Part shown: positions 47,743 to 55,227 of the stretch, in pieces | Layout: the number at the start of each line of letters is the position of its first letter | Position numbering within the stretch: position 1 is the first letter of the stretch | NCBI RefSeq assembly: GCF_017255185.1 | Contig: NZ_JAFKCZ010000008.1 | Span: forward strand, 19,714 to 83,713 | Length of the DNA stretch: 64,000 nt | Reading direction: 5' to 3' | From: Parahaliea mediterranea | GTDB lineage: Bacteria > Pseudomonadota > Gammaproteobacteria > Pseudomonadales > Halieaceae | Notes under the pieces: model-generated | The model's database searches: none | Seen by the model: the letters and a program-made list of their open reading frames with translations, nothing else | Told to the model about the DNA's origin: nothing | Made by a program: the position numbers and the translations under genes

Positions 47743-48769
47743 CTTCGATACGCTCGACGCGGAACAACAAACCGCGCGACTGGAACAATTGGTGCGCAAC
47801 GCCCTGCCCCTCTGGGGCCTGGAATCCAGTGAATTGCAACTGATCAAGTTTCGTGAAAACGCGGTGTTTCGCGTGCGCGCCGCGAACGGCGAGCAGTACG
47901 CGCTGCGAGTCCATCGCCACGCCTACCACAGCGACGACGCGCTGCGTTCGGAACTGCAGTGGATCGACGCACTGGACACCGCGGGCATCCGGGTGCCGGC
48001 GGTTATCCCAACCCGCGACGGTCGTCTGTTCGCCCATGTGCGGACCGATGGCGTGCCCGGGGAGCGCCAGGTGGACCTGTTCGAATGGGTGCAGGGGCGC
48101 CAGCTCGGGGCCGTGGAGGACGGCCTCGACGCCAGCCAACCGATCGCCACGATCTACGGCACCATCGGCGAACTGGCCGCGAAGCTGCACAACCAGGCGC
48201 TGGACTGGCAGCTGCCCGACGGTTTCCGCCGCCACGCCTGGGACGCCGACGCCCTGGCCGGCGAAGAGCCCCTGTGGGGCCGCTTCTGGGAGCTGCCGGC
48301 CCTCGGCGACGCTCAGCGCGAGCTCTTGCTCACCGCGCGGGACCGGGTCCACGCCGACCTGCTGCGCTACCAGGCGGACCCGGCCAACAGCGGCCGCTAC
48401 AGCCTGATTCACGCCGATTTCGTCGCCGAGAACCTGCTGGTGGACGGCAGCGAGGTGCGCCTGATCGACTTCGACGACGCCGGCTTCGGCTGGCACCTGT
48501 TCGAACTGGCCACGGCGCTGTACTTCGAGCGCGGCGAAGCGCACTTCGACCAGGCCTATGCGGCACTCGTCGAGGGCTACCGCCGTTACCGAGCACTGCC
48601 CGATGAGCAGCTGGCGCACATGCCCCTGTTTTTCGCCGCGCGCAGCTTCACCTACCTGGGCTGGGTCGCCACGCGTCCCGAGACCGAGACCGCGCGCACC
48701 ATGACACCGGCGCTGGTCGAGATGTCATGCCAGGCGGTACGGGATTACTTCGACGCCGGATCAGCCTGA
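47735..48769 (+). CDS. APH-family small-molecule kinase (amino alcohol/hydroxylysine kinase-like)
   Basis: This 344-residue aminoglycoside-phosphotransferase-fold kinase has the catalytic loop His-226-Ala-Asp-228 with Asn-233 (HADFVAENLL) and the metal motif DFDD (245-248). The GTG start follows GGAGG and overlaps the phospho-lyase stop by 8 bp, so the two are translationally coupled. In eukaryotic hydroxylysine breakdown, an APH-type kinase (HYKK) makes the substrate of the phospho-lyase, and the same pairing is suggested here. A resistance role is unlikely given the context. Confidence 0.82.
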   Translation: MDNFDTLDAEQQTARLEQLVRNALPLWGLESSELQLIKFRENAVFRVRAANGEQYALRVHRHAYHSDDALRSELQWIDALDTAGIRVPAVIPTRDGRLFAHVRTDGVPGERQVDLFEWVQGRQLGAVEDGLDASQPIATIYGTIGELAAKLHNQALDWQLPDGFRRHAWDADALAGEEPLWGRFWELPALGDAQRELLLTARDRVHADLLRYQADPANSGRYSLIHADFVAENLLVDGSEVRLIDFDDAGFGWHLFELATALYFERGEAHFDQAYAALVEGYRRYRALPDEQLAHMPLFFAARSFTYLGWVATRPETETARTMTPALVEMSCQAVRDYFDAGSA

Positions 48770-48804
48770 CGCGCGGATTCACCGACAGTGCCGAGACCGA
48801 AAGA

Positions 48805-49235
48805 CGGCGGAATGAATTCCGCCCTACAGGGGGTAATCTCCGCGACGGGTGTGGGCCGGATTCATTCGACGCAATACCGGCGGAATGAATCCCGCCCTAC
48901 AGGGGTAATCTTCAGGACGGGTGTGGGCCGGATTCATTCGACGCAAAATCGGCGGAATGAATTCCGCCCTACAGGGGGTAATCTCCGGGGCGGGTGTGGG
49001 CCGGATTCATTCGACGCAAAACCGGCGGAATGAATTCCGCCCTACAGGGGGTAATCTCCGGGACGGGTGTGGGCCGGATTCATTCGACGCAAAACCGGCG
49101 GAATGAATTCCGCCCTACAGGGGTAATCTCCAGGACGGGTGTGGGCCGGATTCATCCGACGCAAAATCGGCGGAATGAATTCCGCCCTACAGGGGGTAAT
49201 CTCCGGGGCAGATGTAGGGTCGAATTCATTCGACC
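48805..49235. repeat. tandem array of six 72-73-bp units of REP-like palindromes
   Basis: Units begin at 48806, 48879, 48951, 49024, 49097 and 49169. Each starts with GGCGGAATGAATTCCGCC, an inverted repeat, then CCTACAGGGG(G)TAATCTC, and ends with a second, related palindromic arm GGGCCGGATTCATTCGAC. Units are nearly identical; spacing alternates between 73 and 72 because of a G-run length change. The array ends in a diverged arm (GTAGGGTCGAATTCATTCGACC). It occupies the intergenic space after the kinase gene, with no supported gene. The short open frames within it are products of the repeat. Confidence 0.9.
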
Positions 49236-49270
49236 AAAAAAAACGCCGCGGTTTACGCGGCGTTTTTTTC
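49236..49270. terminator. bidirectional intrinsic terminator
   Basis: A run of A residues, the stem ACGCCGC/GCGGCGT with loop GGTTTAC, and a run of seven T residues make a symmetric terminator. It lies between the plus-strand kinase operon with its repeat array and the minus-strand receptor gene. Confidence 0.88.
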
Positions 49271-49274
49271 TGCC

Positions 49275-49299
49275 TCCCGCCAGGACACGCCTGGCGGGA
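49275..49299. other. perfect 10-bp hairpin next to the terminator
   Basis: TCCCGCCAGG and CCTGGCGGGA pair perfectly around a 5-nt loop, directly after the terminator T-tract. There is no T-run of its own. It may add to termination or mRNA 3'-end protection for the minus-strand receptor transcript. Confidence 0.5.
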
Positions 49300-49306
49300 C
49301 AACCCT

Positions 49307-49348
49307 AGCAGGGCGCCCTTGGCCGGGCGCCCCTGGCCGGGCGCCTCA
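49307..49348. repeat. tandem 14-bp GC-rich repeat, second locus
   Basis: Three 14-bp units start at 49307, 49321 and 49335, with GGCCGGGCGCCCCT as the best copy. They are the reverse complement, with one change, of the repeat at 1214-1269. The last unit runs into the receptor stop codon. Confidence 0.75.
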
Positions 49349-51619
49349 GAAGCTGTAACGCGCCGAGACACCTGCCCAGCGCGGTTTGCCGTAGGCCTGC
49401 TGGTTGAAGCCGAAGGAGCCGGTGAAGTCGAAGGTGTACACCAGGTATTCCTCGTCGGTCACGTTGTTGACGAAGGCGGACAGGATCCAGGCATCACTGG
49501 GGCTCGCCCATTCCAGACGTACATTGGCCAGTGAGTAGCCCTCTTCCTGGGCAATATCCGGGTTCTGGATATCGAAGTAGGTCTCGCCCTGGTAGGAGTA
49601 GGTCGCCAGGGCGGCCATGGTGCCCTCCATGAAACCCCACTCGTAACGCGCGGAGGCGTTGAGCGACCAATCCGGGGCGGACACCGCGGTGCGGTCCCGG
49701 GGCACACCAGCGCCGTCGGGCACGTCTTCCACCGTGGTGTCCAGGTAGGCCGCGCCCAAGGCCAGGTCGAGCCCCTCCATCGGCGCCGCGGTCAGCTCCA
49801 GCTCGCCGCCCCAGTACTGACCGTCGGTGTTGAAGATCACCTGGTTAAGCAGCTCGAAGCGGAAGGTCTGCAAATCCGAATAGTCGTAATAGAACGCGGC
49901 GCCGTTCAGGCGCACCAGGCCGCCGGCCAGGTCGCTCTTGAAACCGACCTCGAAGGCGTCGAGCACTTCCTCGTCGTAGGGCACCGTCTCCGGTACGTTG
50001 CTGGCGAAGATGAAGGTCTCGTCGAGGAAGCCGGTGTTGAAGCCGGCCGACTTGGTGCCGCGCGAATAGCTGGCATACAGCAGCAGGTCGTCCGCCGGAC
50101 GCCAGTCCAGCTCCAGCTTGCCGGTCACGTTGGTCTCGTCGTGCTTGGCGAGGCTGCCCACCGTGTCGGTGCTGAAGAAAAAGGTACTATCGGGCAGCGG
50201 GCGGGTCGGGGTCAGCGGGAGGTTCCCGGCCGCGGTTTCCGCGGCGAAGATACCCGAGCGATCAAAGCCCTGGTAATCCAGTTCCTTTTCCTCGGAACTG
50301 TAGCGCAGGCCGGCGATAACGCTCCACTGGTCATTGATGGCGAACTCGTACTGCCCGAATACCGACCAGGACTCGGTGTCCTGGGTCATATCAGTGTCCA
50401 GGAACACGAAGCCGAGCCCCAGGGCGTCGAGGGTATAGGTCGCCTCCACTTCGCTGTCGTAGTAGTAGACACCCGCGACCCACTGGCTGCGATCGTCGCC
50501 GCCGGAGAGGCGCAGCTCCTGGGTAAACTGGTCGGTCTCGGCCGGGAAACTCGGCGCCAGGGGCACGGGGCCGGCGTCGGTGTCCTCCTCCTGGGTCCGC
50601 TCCACCGTCTGGTAGGCGGTGATGGAGGTGAGGGTCAGCGAGTCGTTGAGATCCCAGTTGATGGTCGCCGCGCCGCCTTCGGATTTGACGTAGACAGTGC
50701 CCTCGCGGTCGTAGTCTCCCGCCCAGGGATCACCGTCGGTGTCGCTGTAGCCGAACACATCGCAGCCGGGGCAGGTTCCCCAGAAGTCCTCGTTGCCGGG
50801 CAGCGCCACGGAAGTAAAGCCATCGGCGCCGAATTTGGTGGACTGATGCTGCCAGGCGCCCACCTCGGCGTCGTTCTTGGCGTAATTGGCCGACAGCAGC
50901 ACGTCGAAGGTGTCGCTGGGCACCCACTTCAACTGGCCGCGAGCCGCCCGTGACTCGAGACCGTTGTAGTCCCGCCCCAGGCGGTTTTTCACGTAGGGGT
51001 CGTAGTCGTGGGTGGCAACCGACAACCGGCCCATCAGGGTGTCGGAGATCGCGCCGCCGATCGCGCCCTCGAACTTCACCTCGCTCTCTTCACCCAGGGT
51101 CAGATCGGCATAGCCGCTGAACTCCTCGGTCGGCGGTTCGGACAAAAAGTGCACCAGGCCGCCGGTGGTGTTGCGACCGAACAGCGTGCCCTGTGGCCCG
51201 CGCAATACCTCCACGCGCTGGATATCGAATAGCTGGAAGGACAGACCCGCCATGGCCCCGCGGTACACCTCGTCCATGTACACGGCCACCGGGTTTTCGT
51301 TGGCATCGGTAAAGTCGTTGAGACCGACGCCGCGCAGGAAAAAGTTGGTCTGGCTGCCCTCGGCATTGGGCGTGGTGTAGTTCAGCCCCGGCGTCATGGT
51401 CACGATGTCGGTACTGCTGGTCATGCCCAACTCGCGCAGCTTGTTGCCGGAGAACGCGGTCACCGAGATGCCGATATCCTGCATGCTCTGCTGGCGCTTC
51501 TGGGCGGTAACGACCACTTCCTCGAGTTGCTGGGCCGCCACCGGGCCCGCCGCCAGCAGTGCGAGGCTTACCGCCGCACTGAGTCGGGTTCTTGGTATTC
51601 CAGTCTTATCTTTCTTCAT
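49346..51619 (-). CDS. TonB-dependent receptor
   Basis: This 757-residue outer-membrane receptor has a signal peptide ending near PVAAQ, the TonB box EEVVVTAQKRQQS and a plug with FLRGVGLNDFTDANENPVAVYMDEVYRG and GPQGTLFGRNTTGGLVHFLS. The barrel ends in RWAGVSARYSF with terminal Phe. It is of the sphingomonad-type nutrient-receptor group. The start was chosen for GAGGGTAGCGAG upstream and the signal sequence. It is next to an AraC regulator transcribed in the same direction (168-bp gap), which may control it. Aromatic compounds are possible substrates by context. Confidence 0.93.
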   Translation of the reverse strand: MKKDKTGIPRTRLSAAVSLALLAAGPVAAQQLEEVVVTAQKRQQSMQDIGISVTAFSGNKLRELGMTSSTDIVTMTPGLNYTTPNAEGSQTNFFLRGVGLNDFTDANENPVAVYMDEVYRGAMAGLSFQLFDIQRVEVLRGPQGTLFGRNTTGGLVHFLSEPPTEEFSGYADLTLGEESEVKFEGAIGGAISDTLMGRLSVATHDYDPYVKNRLGRDYNGLESRAARGQLKWVPSDTFDVLLSANYAKNDAEVGAWQHQSTKFGADGFTSVALPGNEDFWGTCPGCDVFGYSDTDGDPWAGDYDREGTVYVKSEGGAATINWDLNDSLTLTSITAYQTVERTQEEDTDAGPVPLAPSFPAETDQFTQELRLSGGDDRSQWVAGVYYYDSEVEATYTLDALGLGFVFLDTDMTQDTESWSVFGQYEFAINDQWSVIAGLRYSSEEKELDYQGFDRSGIFAAETAAGNLPLTPTRPLPDSTFFFSTDTVGSLAKHDETNVTGKLELDWRPADDLLLYASYSRGTKSAGFNTGFLDETFIFASNVPETVPYDEEVLDAFEVGFKSDLAGGLVRLNGAAFYYDYSDLQTFRFELLNQVIFNTDGQYWGGELELTAAPMEGLDLALGAAYLDTTVEDVPDGAGVPRDRTAVSAPDWSLNASARYEWGFMEGTMAALATYSYQGETYFDIQNPDIAQEEGYSLANVRLEWASPSDAWILSAFVNNVTDEEYLVYTFDFTGSFGFNQQAYGKPRWAGVSARYSF

Positions 51620-51787
51620 CTCGCTACCCTCTTTGATGTTTTTTTGGATGCTGACAGCACGAGGCAGGTACACGGCAGCCGCGGCCGTGACCTCTGTCCA
51701 ATGCACTGTGTTAACCCTACAACCGATCGCCCCTCCGAGAGTTGTCTCTGAGCGAAACTGGAGCTTGGCTCAGGGGGAATCCCTGCC

Positions 51788-52765
51788 TCAGGTTTTCGCC
51801 GGTATTGCCGCCTGGCCGCGGCGATAGCGGGCCGGGGAATTGCCGAACACGCGCTTGAAGGCGCGGCTGAAGTGCGCCGGGTCCTTGAATCCGAAACGGT
51901 AGGCGATATCCGCGATGGAGTAGCGCTGGAACGAGTCGTTGTCGAGCGCCTGGCGGCAGGCCTCCAGGCGCATCGCCAGAATATACCGCGACACCGAGGT
52001 GCCCTCGTTCTCGAACAGCATATGCAGATAGCGCGTGGATATGCCCAGGGACTGCGCCGCCCACGCGGGACTCAGGCGTTCATCGTGAAGGTGGCTGCGA
52101 ATGAAATGCTTGATGCGGTGCAGGTGCTCGCACTTGACGCCGACCTCCAGGCGCTCGCGCCGCTCGGCCTCCTGGCTGTGGCTGAGGGTGGTCGCCAGCA
52201 GGTCGATGACATTGGCCTCCAGGCGCTGCGCCAGCACGCCGTCCATATCGTCGAGCCGGGCGGCAATGGAGGTTACGAACTGGGAAAACAGGCCGTTGGC
52301 CCCGACCTGGGCGTCCCTGCGCACCCCCAGGTGACGCTCGGGGTGGTGCAGGCAATCCTCCATGACGGGCTGCGGCACTGCCAGCACCACCTGGGAATAC
52401 TCCGCGGCGAAATGCAGTTCGTAGGGCTCGGAACTCAGGCAGACCGTGAAATCCCCTGGCCGCAGGTGGGCTTCCAGGCCCCGGTGGCGAACCAGGCTCT
52501 CGCCCTCCACCTGGACCTTGACCAGGTACTGGGTGTCCGCCACCTGGCCGATATGGCTGCGGCGACGGTAGACGTCCAGCGGCGAACTGCGCACGGCGGC
52601 AAAGCCCACCTCACCCAGCTGCCGGCGCTCGACGTAGCCGCGAAAGTCCTTGCGTCGCGCGCTGGGCATTTCGCAGGCCATCGGGAAAAACACCTCGCAG
52701 ACCTGGTTGTCGAAGGCCTCGAAGTCCTGCAGGTCAGCTTCCGGCAGTCTCATGGATTCATTCAT
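51788..52765 (-). CDS. AraC-family regulator with FeaR-type ligand domain
   Basis: This 325-residue regulator has an N-terminal AraC-binding-2 domain (about residues 30-190, with QYLVKVQVEGESLVRHRG and LRPGDFTVCLSSEPYEL), as in FeaR, the activator of phenylethylamine oxidation genes. Its C-terminal HTH includes SPAWAAQSLGISTRYLHMLFENEGTSVSRYILAMRLEACRQAL and IADIAYRFGFKDPAHFSRAFKRVFG. The ATG with GGGAGTGG upstream is preferred over earlier starts. It lies 57 bp after the symporter gene at the end of the paa run. It may control amine, phenylacetate or receptor genes. Confidence 0.87.
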   Translation of the reverse strand: MNESMRLPEADLQDFEAFDNQVCEVFFPMACEMPSARRKDFRGYVERRQLGEVGFAAVRSSPLDVYRRRSHIGQVADTQYLVKVQVEGESLVRHRGLEAHLRPGDFTVCLSSEPYELHFAAEYSQVVLAVPQPVMEDCLHHPERHLGVRRDAQVGANGLFSQFVTSIAARLDDMDGVLAQRLEANVIDLLATTLSHSQEAERRERLEVGVKCEHLHRIKHFIRSHLHDERLSPAWAAQSLGISTRYLHMLFENEGTSVSRYILAMRLEACRQALDNDSFQRYSIADIAYRFGFKDPAHFSRAFKRVFGNSPARYRRGQAAIPAKT

Positions 52766-52822
52766 GTCCACTCCCCGGCGCGGCGCGCCCACGAATCAGT
52801 GAACCCCTACTGGAAGCCAAAG

Positions 52823-54550
52823 TCAAACCCGCCCGCCAGCGGCCGGAGCACCGGCAACCGCCTCCCCGCCATCCGCGGCGGATGACGCGGCGTCGCCAAA
52901 TTCCGAACGCAGCAGCAGCGCGTGATAATTGGCGCGGTCCTTTGTACCCCGCGTCGAGCGGTCGGTAACCGAGAACAGCCAGCAGGCCGCCAGCGCCAGC
53001 GGCAGGGTAAACAGGGCCGGGTAGTCGTAGGGGAACAGCGGCGCCTCGAAGCCCAGTACCGAGACCCATACCTGCGGACCGATCACGATCAGCACCACCG
53101 AGGAAACCAGGCCCAGCACGGCGCCAATCACCGCGCCCCGCGTGGTCAACCCCGACCAGAACAGGGACAGGAAGAGCAGCGGGAAATTGACCGACGCCGC
53201 CACCACCATGGGCATGGTGGCGATAAAGGCGACATTTTCATCCTGGAACAGGATACCCAACACCACCGCGATCACGCCAATGGTCACGGTGGTGACACGC
53301 GTCAAAAACAATTCGCGCGCGGGATCCGGCTGGCCCTTGCACATAACTTCCGCGTACAGGTCGTGAGAGATCGCCGCCGCCCCGGATACCGTCAGGCCCG
53401 CCACGACCGCGAGGATAGTGGCAAAGGTGACCGCGGACATGAAACCGGTGAGCACATCCCCCCCCACCGCCGAGGCGAGGTGAATCGAGGCCATGTTGCC
53501 ACCCCCCACCAGGCCGCCGCCCGGCTCGAAAAATTCCGGGTTGCCATACAGGAGCATGACCGAGCCGAAGCCGAGCACGATCAACGCCAGGTAGAAATAA
53601 CCCATGAACAGCGAGGCGTAGAAGGCCGAGCGCTTGGCCTGGACCATGTCGGGCACGGTGTACAGGCGCATCAGGATGTGCGGCAGGCCGAGCGTCCCGA
53701 ACAGCATCGCCACCAGGGTGGTGGTCACCTGAACCGGGTCGTCGAAAATCTGGCCGGCGCGCAGTATGGCGTCGCCGCGCGGATGGGCCGCGGTCGCCTC
53801 CACCAACAGCGTGTCGAAGCTGAACCCGGCGTGGTACATCACCAGCACCGCGCAGACGGTCACCCCGGTGAGCAGCAGTATCGCCTTGACGATCTGGACC
53901 CAGGTGGTGGCCAGCATGCCGCCAAAGGTGACATAGGCCAGCACCAGCGCACTCACCGCGATCACCGCCACTTCGTAGGGCAGGCCGAACAACAGCTGGA
54001 TCAACTTTCCGGCGCCGACCATCTGCGCAATCAGGTAGAGAATCACCACGGTCAAGGTACCGCTGATGGCCACCAGGCGGATGCGGGTACGCTCCAGGCG
54101 CTCGGACACCACGTCGATGAAGGTAAAACGCCCCAGGTTGCGCACCCGACGGGCCAGCAGGAAAAGCATCAACGGCCAGGCCGAAAACGCGCCCAGCGCC
54201 AGCACCAGGCCGTCGAAACCGCCGAGGAAAATCAGCCCGGTGATACCCAGGAAGGAAGCCGCCGACATGAAATCGCCGGCGATGGCCGCGCCGTTCTGCA
54301 GGCCGCTGATCTGGCCGCCGGCATTGTAGAAATCGCCGCTGCTGCGCGTGCGGCGGGCGGCCCACCAGGTAATGAGCAGGGTCACCAGCACAAACAGCAG
54401 GAACATGCCGATGGCCACGGGATTCAGGGCCTGCTGGCTGACCTCGCCGACCGGCCCCGGCGCCGCGGCGAACGCGACCGGTGATAGCGCCATCGACAGC
54501 GGCATCAACGCCGCGAAGCCCTTGCGAAGGAGCTCGTGCACACTACTCAT
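52823..54550 (-). CDS. sodium:solute symporter, ActP/PaaL-like (probable phenylacetate permease)
   Basis: This 575-residue SSS-family symporter has about thirteen transmembrane helices after an N-terminal signal-like segment. It includes GLQNGAAIAGDFMSAASFLGITG, the sodium-site region GTLGLPHILMRLYTVPD, and SGAAAISHDLYAEV. It is closest to acetate permease ActP and to the phenylacetate permease PaaL of pseudomonads. Position at the end of the paa operon favours phenylacetate or a related arylacetate. It overlaps the DUF485 gene by 8 bp, the usual pairing for this transporter group. Confidence 0.88.
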   Translation of the reverse strand: MSSVHELLRKGFAALMPLSMALSPVAFAAAPGPVGEVSQQALNPVAIGMFLLFVLVTLLITWWAARRTRSSGDFYNAGGQISGLQNGAAIAGDFMSAASFLGITGLIFLGGFDGLVLALGAFSAWPLMLFLLARRVRNLGRFTFIDVVSERLERTRIRLVAISGTLTVVILYLIAQMVGAGKLIQLLFGLPYEVAVIAVSALVLAYVTFGGMLATTWVQIVKAILLLTGVTVCAVLVMYHAGFSFDTLLVEATAAHPRGDAILRAGQIFDDPVQVTTTLVAMLFGTLGLPHILMRLYTVPDMVQAKRSAFYASLFMGYFYLALIVLGFGSVMLLYGNPEFFEPGGGLVGGGNMASIHLASAVGGDVLTGFMSAVTFATILAVVAGLTVSGAAAISHDLYAEVMCKGQPDPARELFLTRVTTVTIGVIAVVLGILFQDENVAFIATMPMVVAASVNFPLLFLSLFWSGLTTRGAVIGAVLGLVSSVVLIVIGPQVWVSVLGFEAPLFPYDYPALFTLPLALAACWLFSVTDRSTRGTKDRANYHALLLRSEFGDAASSAADGGEAVAGAPAAGGRV

Positions 54551-54797
54551 CGCCGGAGCCCTCCCGGCGATAGAACCACAGGAAGATGAGTTCCAGGCCG
54601 ATAAACAACAGGATCAGGGCCACGAACATCACCAGTGACCCCGTAACCTGTGTCCCGCCCAGGGGCCGCGCCAGGAAGGCGCCCGCTTCGGTCCAGTTCA
54701 ACACGAAGGAAAAATACAGCGTCAGCACCAGCAGGCTGAACACCATCCTGCGCCGGGTGCGCACCCTGACGGCGCGCAGTCTATCGCTATCGTTCAA
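54543..54797 (-). CDS. DUF485 (YjcH-like) small membrane protein
   Basis: This protein of about 84 residues has two transmembrane helices (MVFSLLVLTLYFSFVLNW and TGSLVMFVALILLFIGLELIFLWFYR). DUF485 proteins are encoded just before ActP-type symporters and probably assist them. The proposed TTG start has AGAGG upstream; a GTG two codons earlier is an alternative. It overlaps the symporter gene by 8 bp. It is slightly shorter than YjcH. Confidence 0.8.
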   Translation of the reverse strand: MNDSDRLRAVRVRTRRRMVFSLLVLTLYFSFVLNWTEAGAFLARPLGGTQVTGSLVMFVALILLFIGLELIFLWFYRREGSGDE

Positions 54798-54866
54798 AGC
54801 CACCTCTTTTGTTTTTATAGGCGCCGGGACTGCCCGGCACGGCAAGCTGAGTGGGCCGACAGGCCC

Positions 54867-54885
54867 GGGGCCGCCGGGCGGCCCC
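54867..54885. terminator. hairpin between EthD and DUF485 genes
   Basis: GGGGCCGC and GCGGCCCC pair around a 3-nt loop just after the EthD stop (minus strand). No T-tract follows, so it may modulate rather than end the paa transcript. Confidence 0.35.
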
Positions 54886-54889
54886 TGGT

Positions 54890-55210
54890 TCAATCGAGCG
54901 CTACACTGATCTCGGCAAAGCTGACGCGGGGCCGGATATCGGTGTAATTGGGCACGTCGGCGTTGATCTCGCCACCCACTTCCGCGAGCGCCGCCTTAAG
55001 CTGCTCCTCGCTCTCGAACACGATATCCACGCTGGCCCAGAACAGGTCGTGCCTGCCCGGCGCCTTGCCGGCATCCAGCCGCAGCACCGTACCCACAAGG
55101 CCCCGCCCGTCCAACAGGCGCCGGCACAGGGGCAGGTGCGTATCGCGGTAGTAATCGTGATCGAAGCGGCTGCCTTCCTCGCGGAGGTACTCCACGCTCA
55201 TACAATACAT
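54890..55210 (-). CDS. EthD-family protein
   Basis: This 106-residue ferredoxin-like-fold protein of the EthD family has DHDYYRDTHLPLCRRLL at the N-terminus and FWASVDIVFESEEQLKAAL in the middle. The YYRDTHLPL pattern is the family hallmark. EthD proteins accompany various oxidative degradation operons, and their exact chemistry is often unclear. GGGGAG precedes the ATG. It lies 17 bp after paaE and is not a standard paa gene; a role in handling a reactive intermediate is possible. Confidence 0.82.
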   Translation of the reverse strand: MYCMSVEYLREEGSRFDHDYYRDTHLPLCRRLLDGRGLVGTVLRLDAGKAPGRHDLFWASVDIVFESEEQLKAALAEVGGEINADVPNYTDIRPRVSFAEISVALD

Positions 55211-55227
55211 GTTCGACGCTCCCCTTG

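Noticed and set aside
47735..48769. APH-fold protein as an antibiotic-resistance kinase
   Set aside because: It overlaps a phospho-lyase-like gene and sits in a catabolic cluster; APH-fold kinases also phosphorylate hydroxylysine, choline and other small metabolites.
48805..49235. Regularly spaced repeats that could be taken for a CRISPR array
   Set aside because: The sequences between the palindromes are nearly identical from unit to unit, so there are no spacers. No cas genes are nearby. It is a tandem REP-like array.
48788..49308. Short open frames through the repeat array (60-104 residues)
   Set aside because: They arise from the repeat lacking stops in several frames; the 72/73-bp unit shifts frame each copy and there is no ribosome site or signal of selection.
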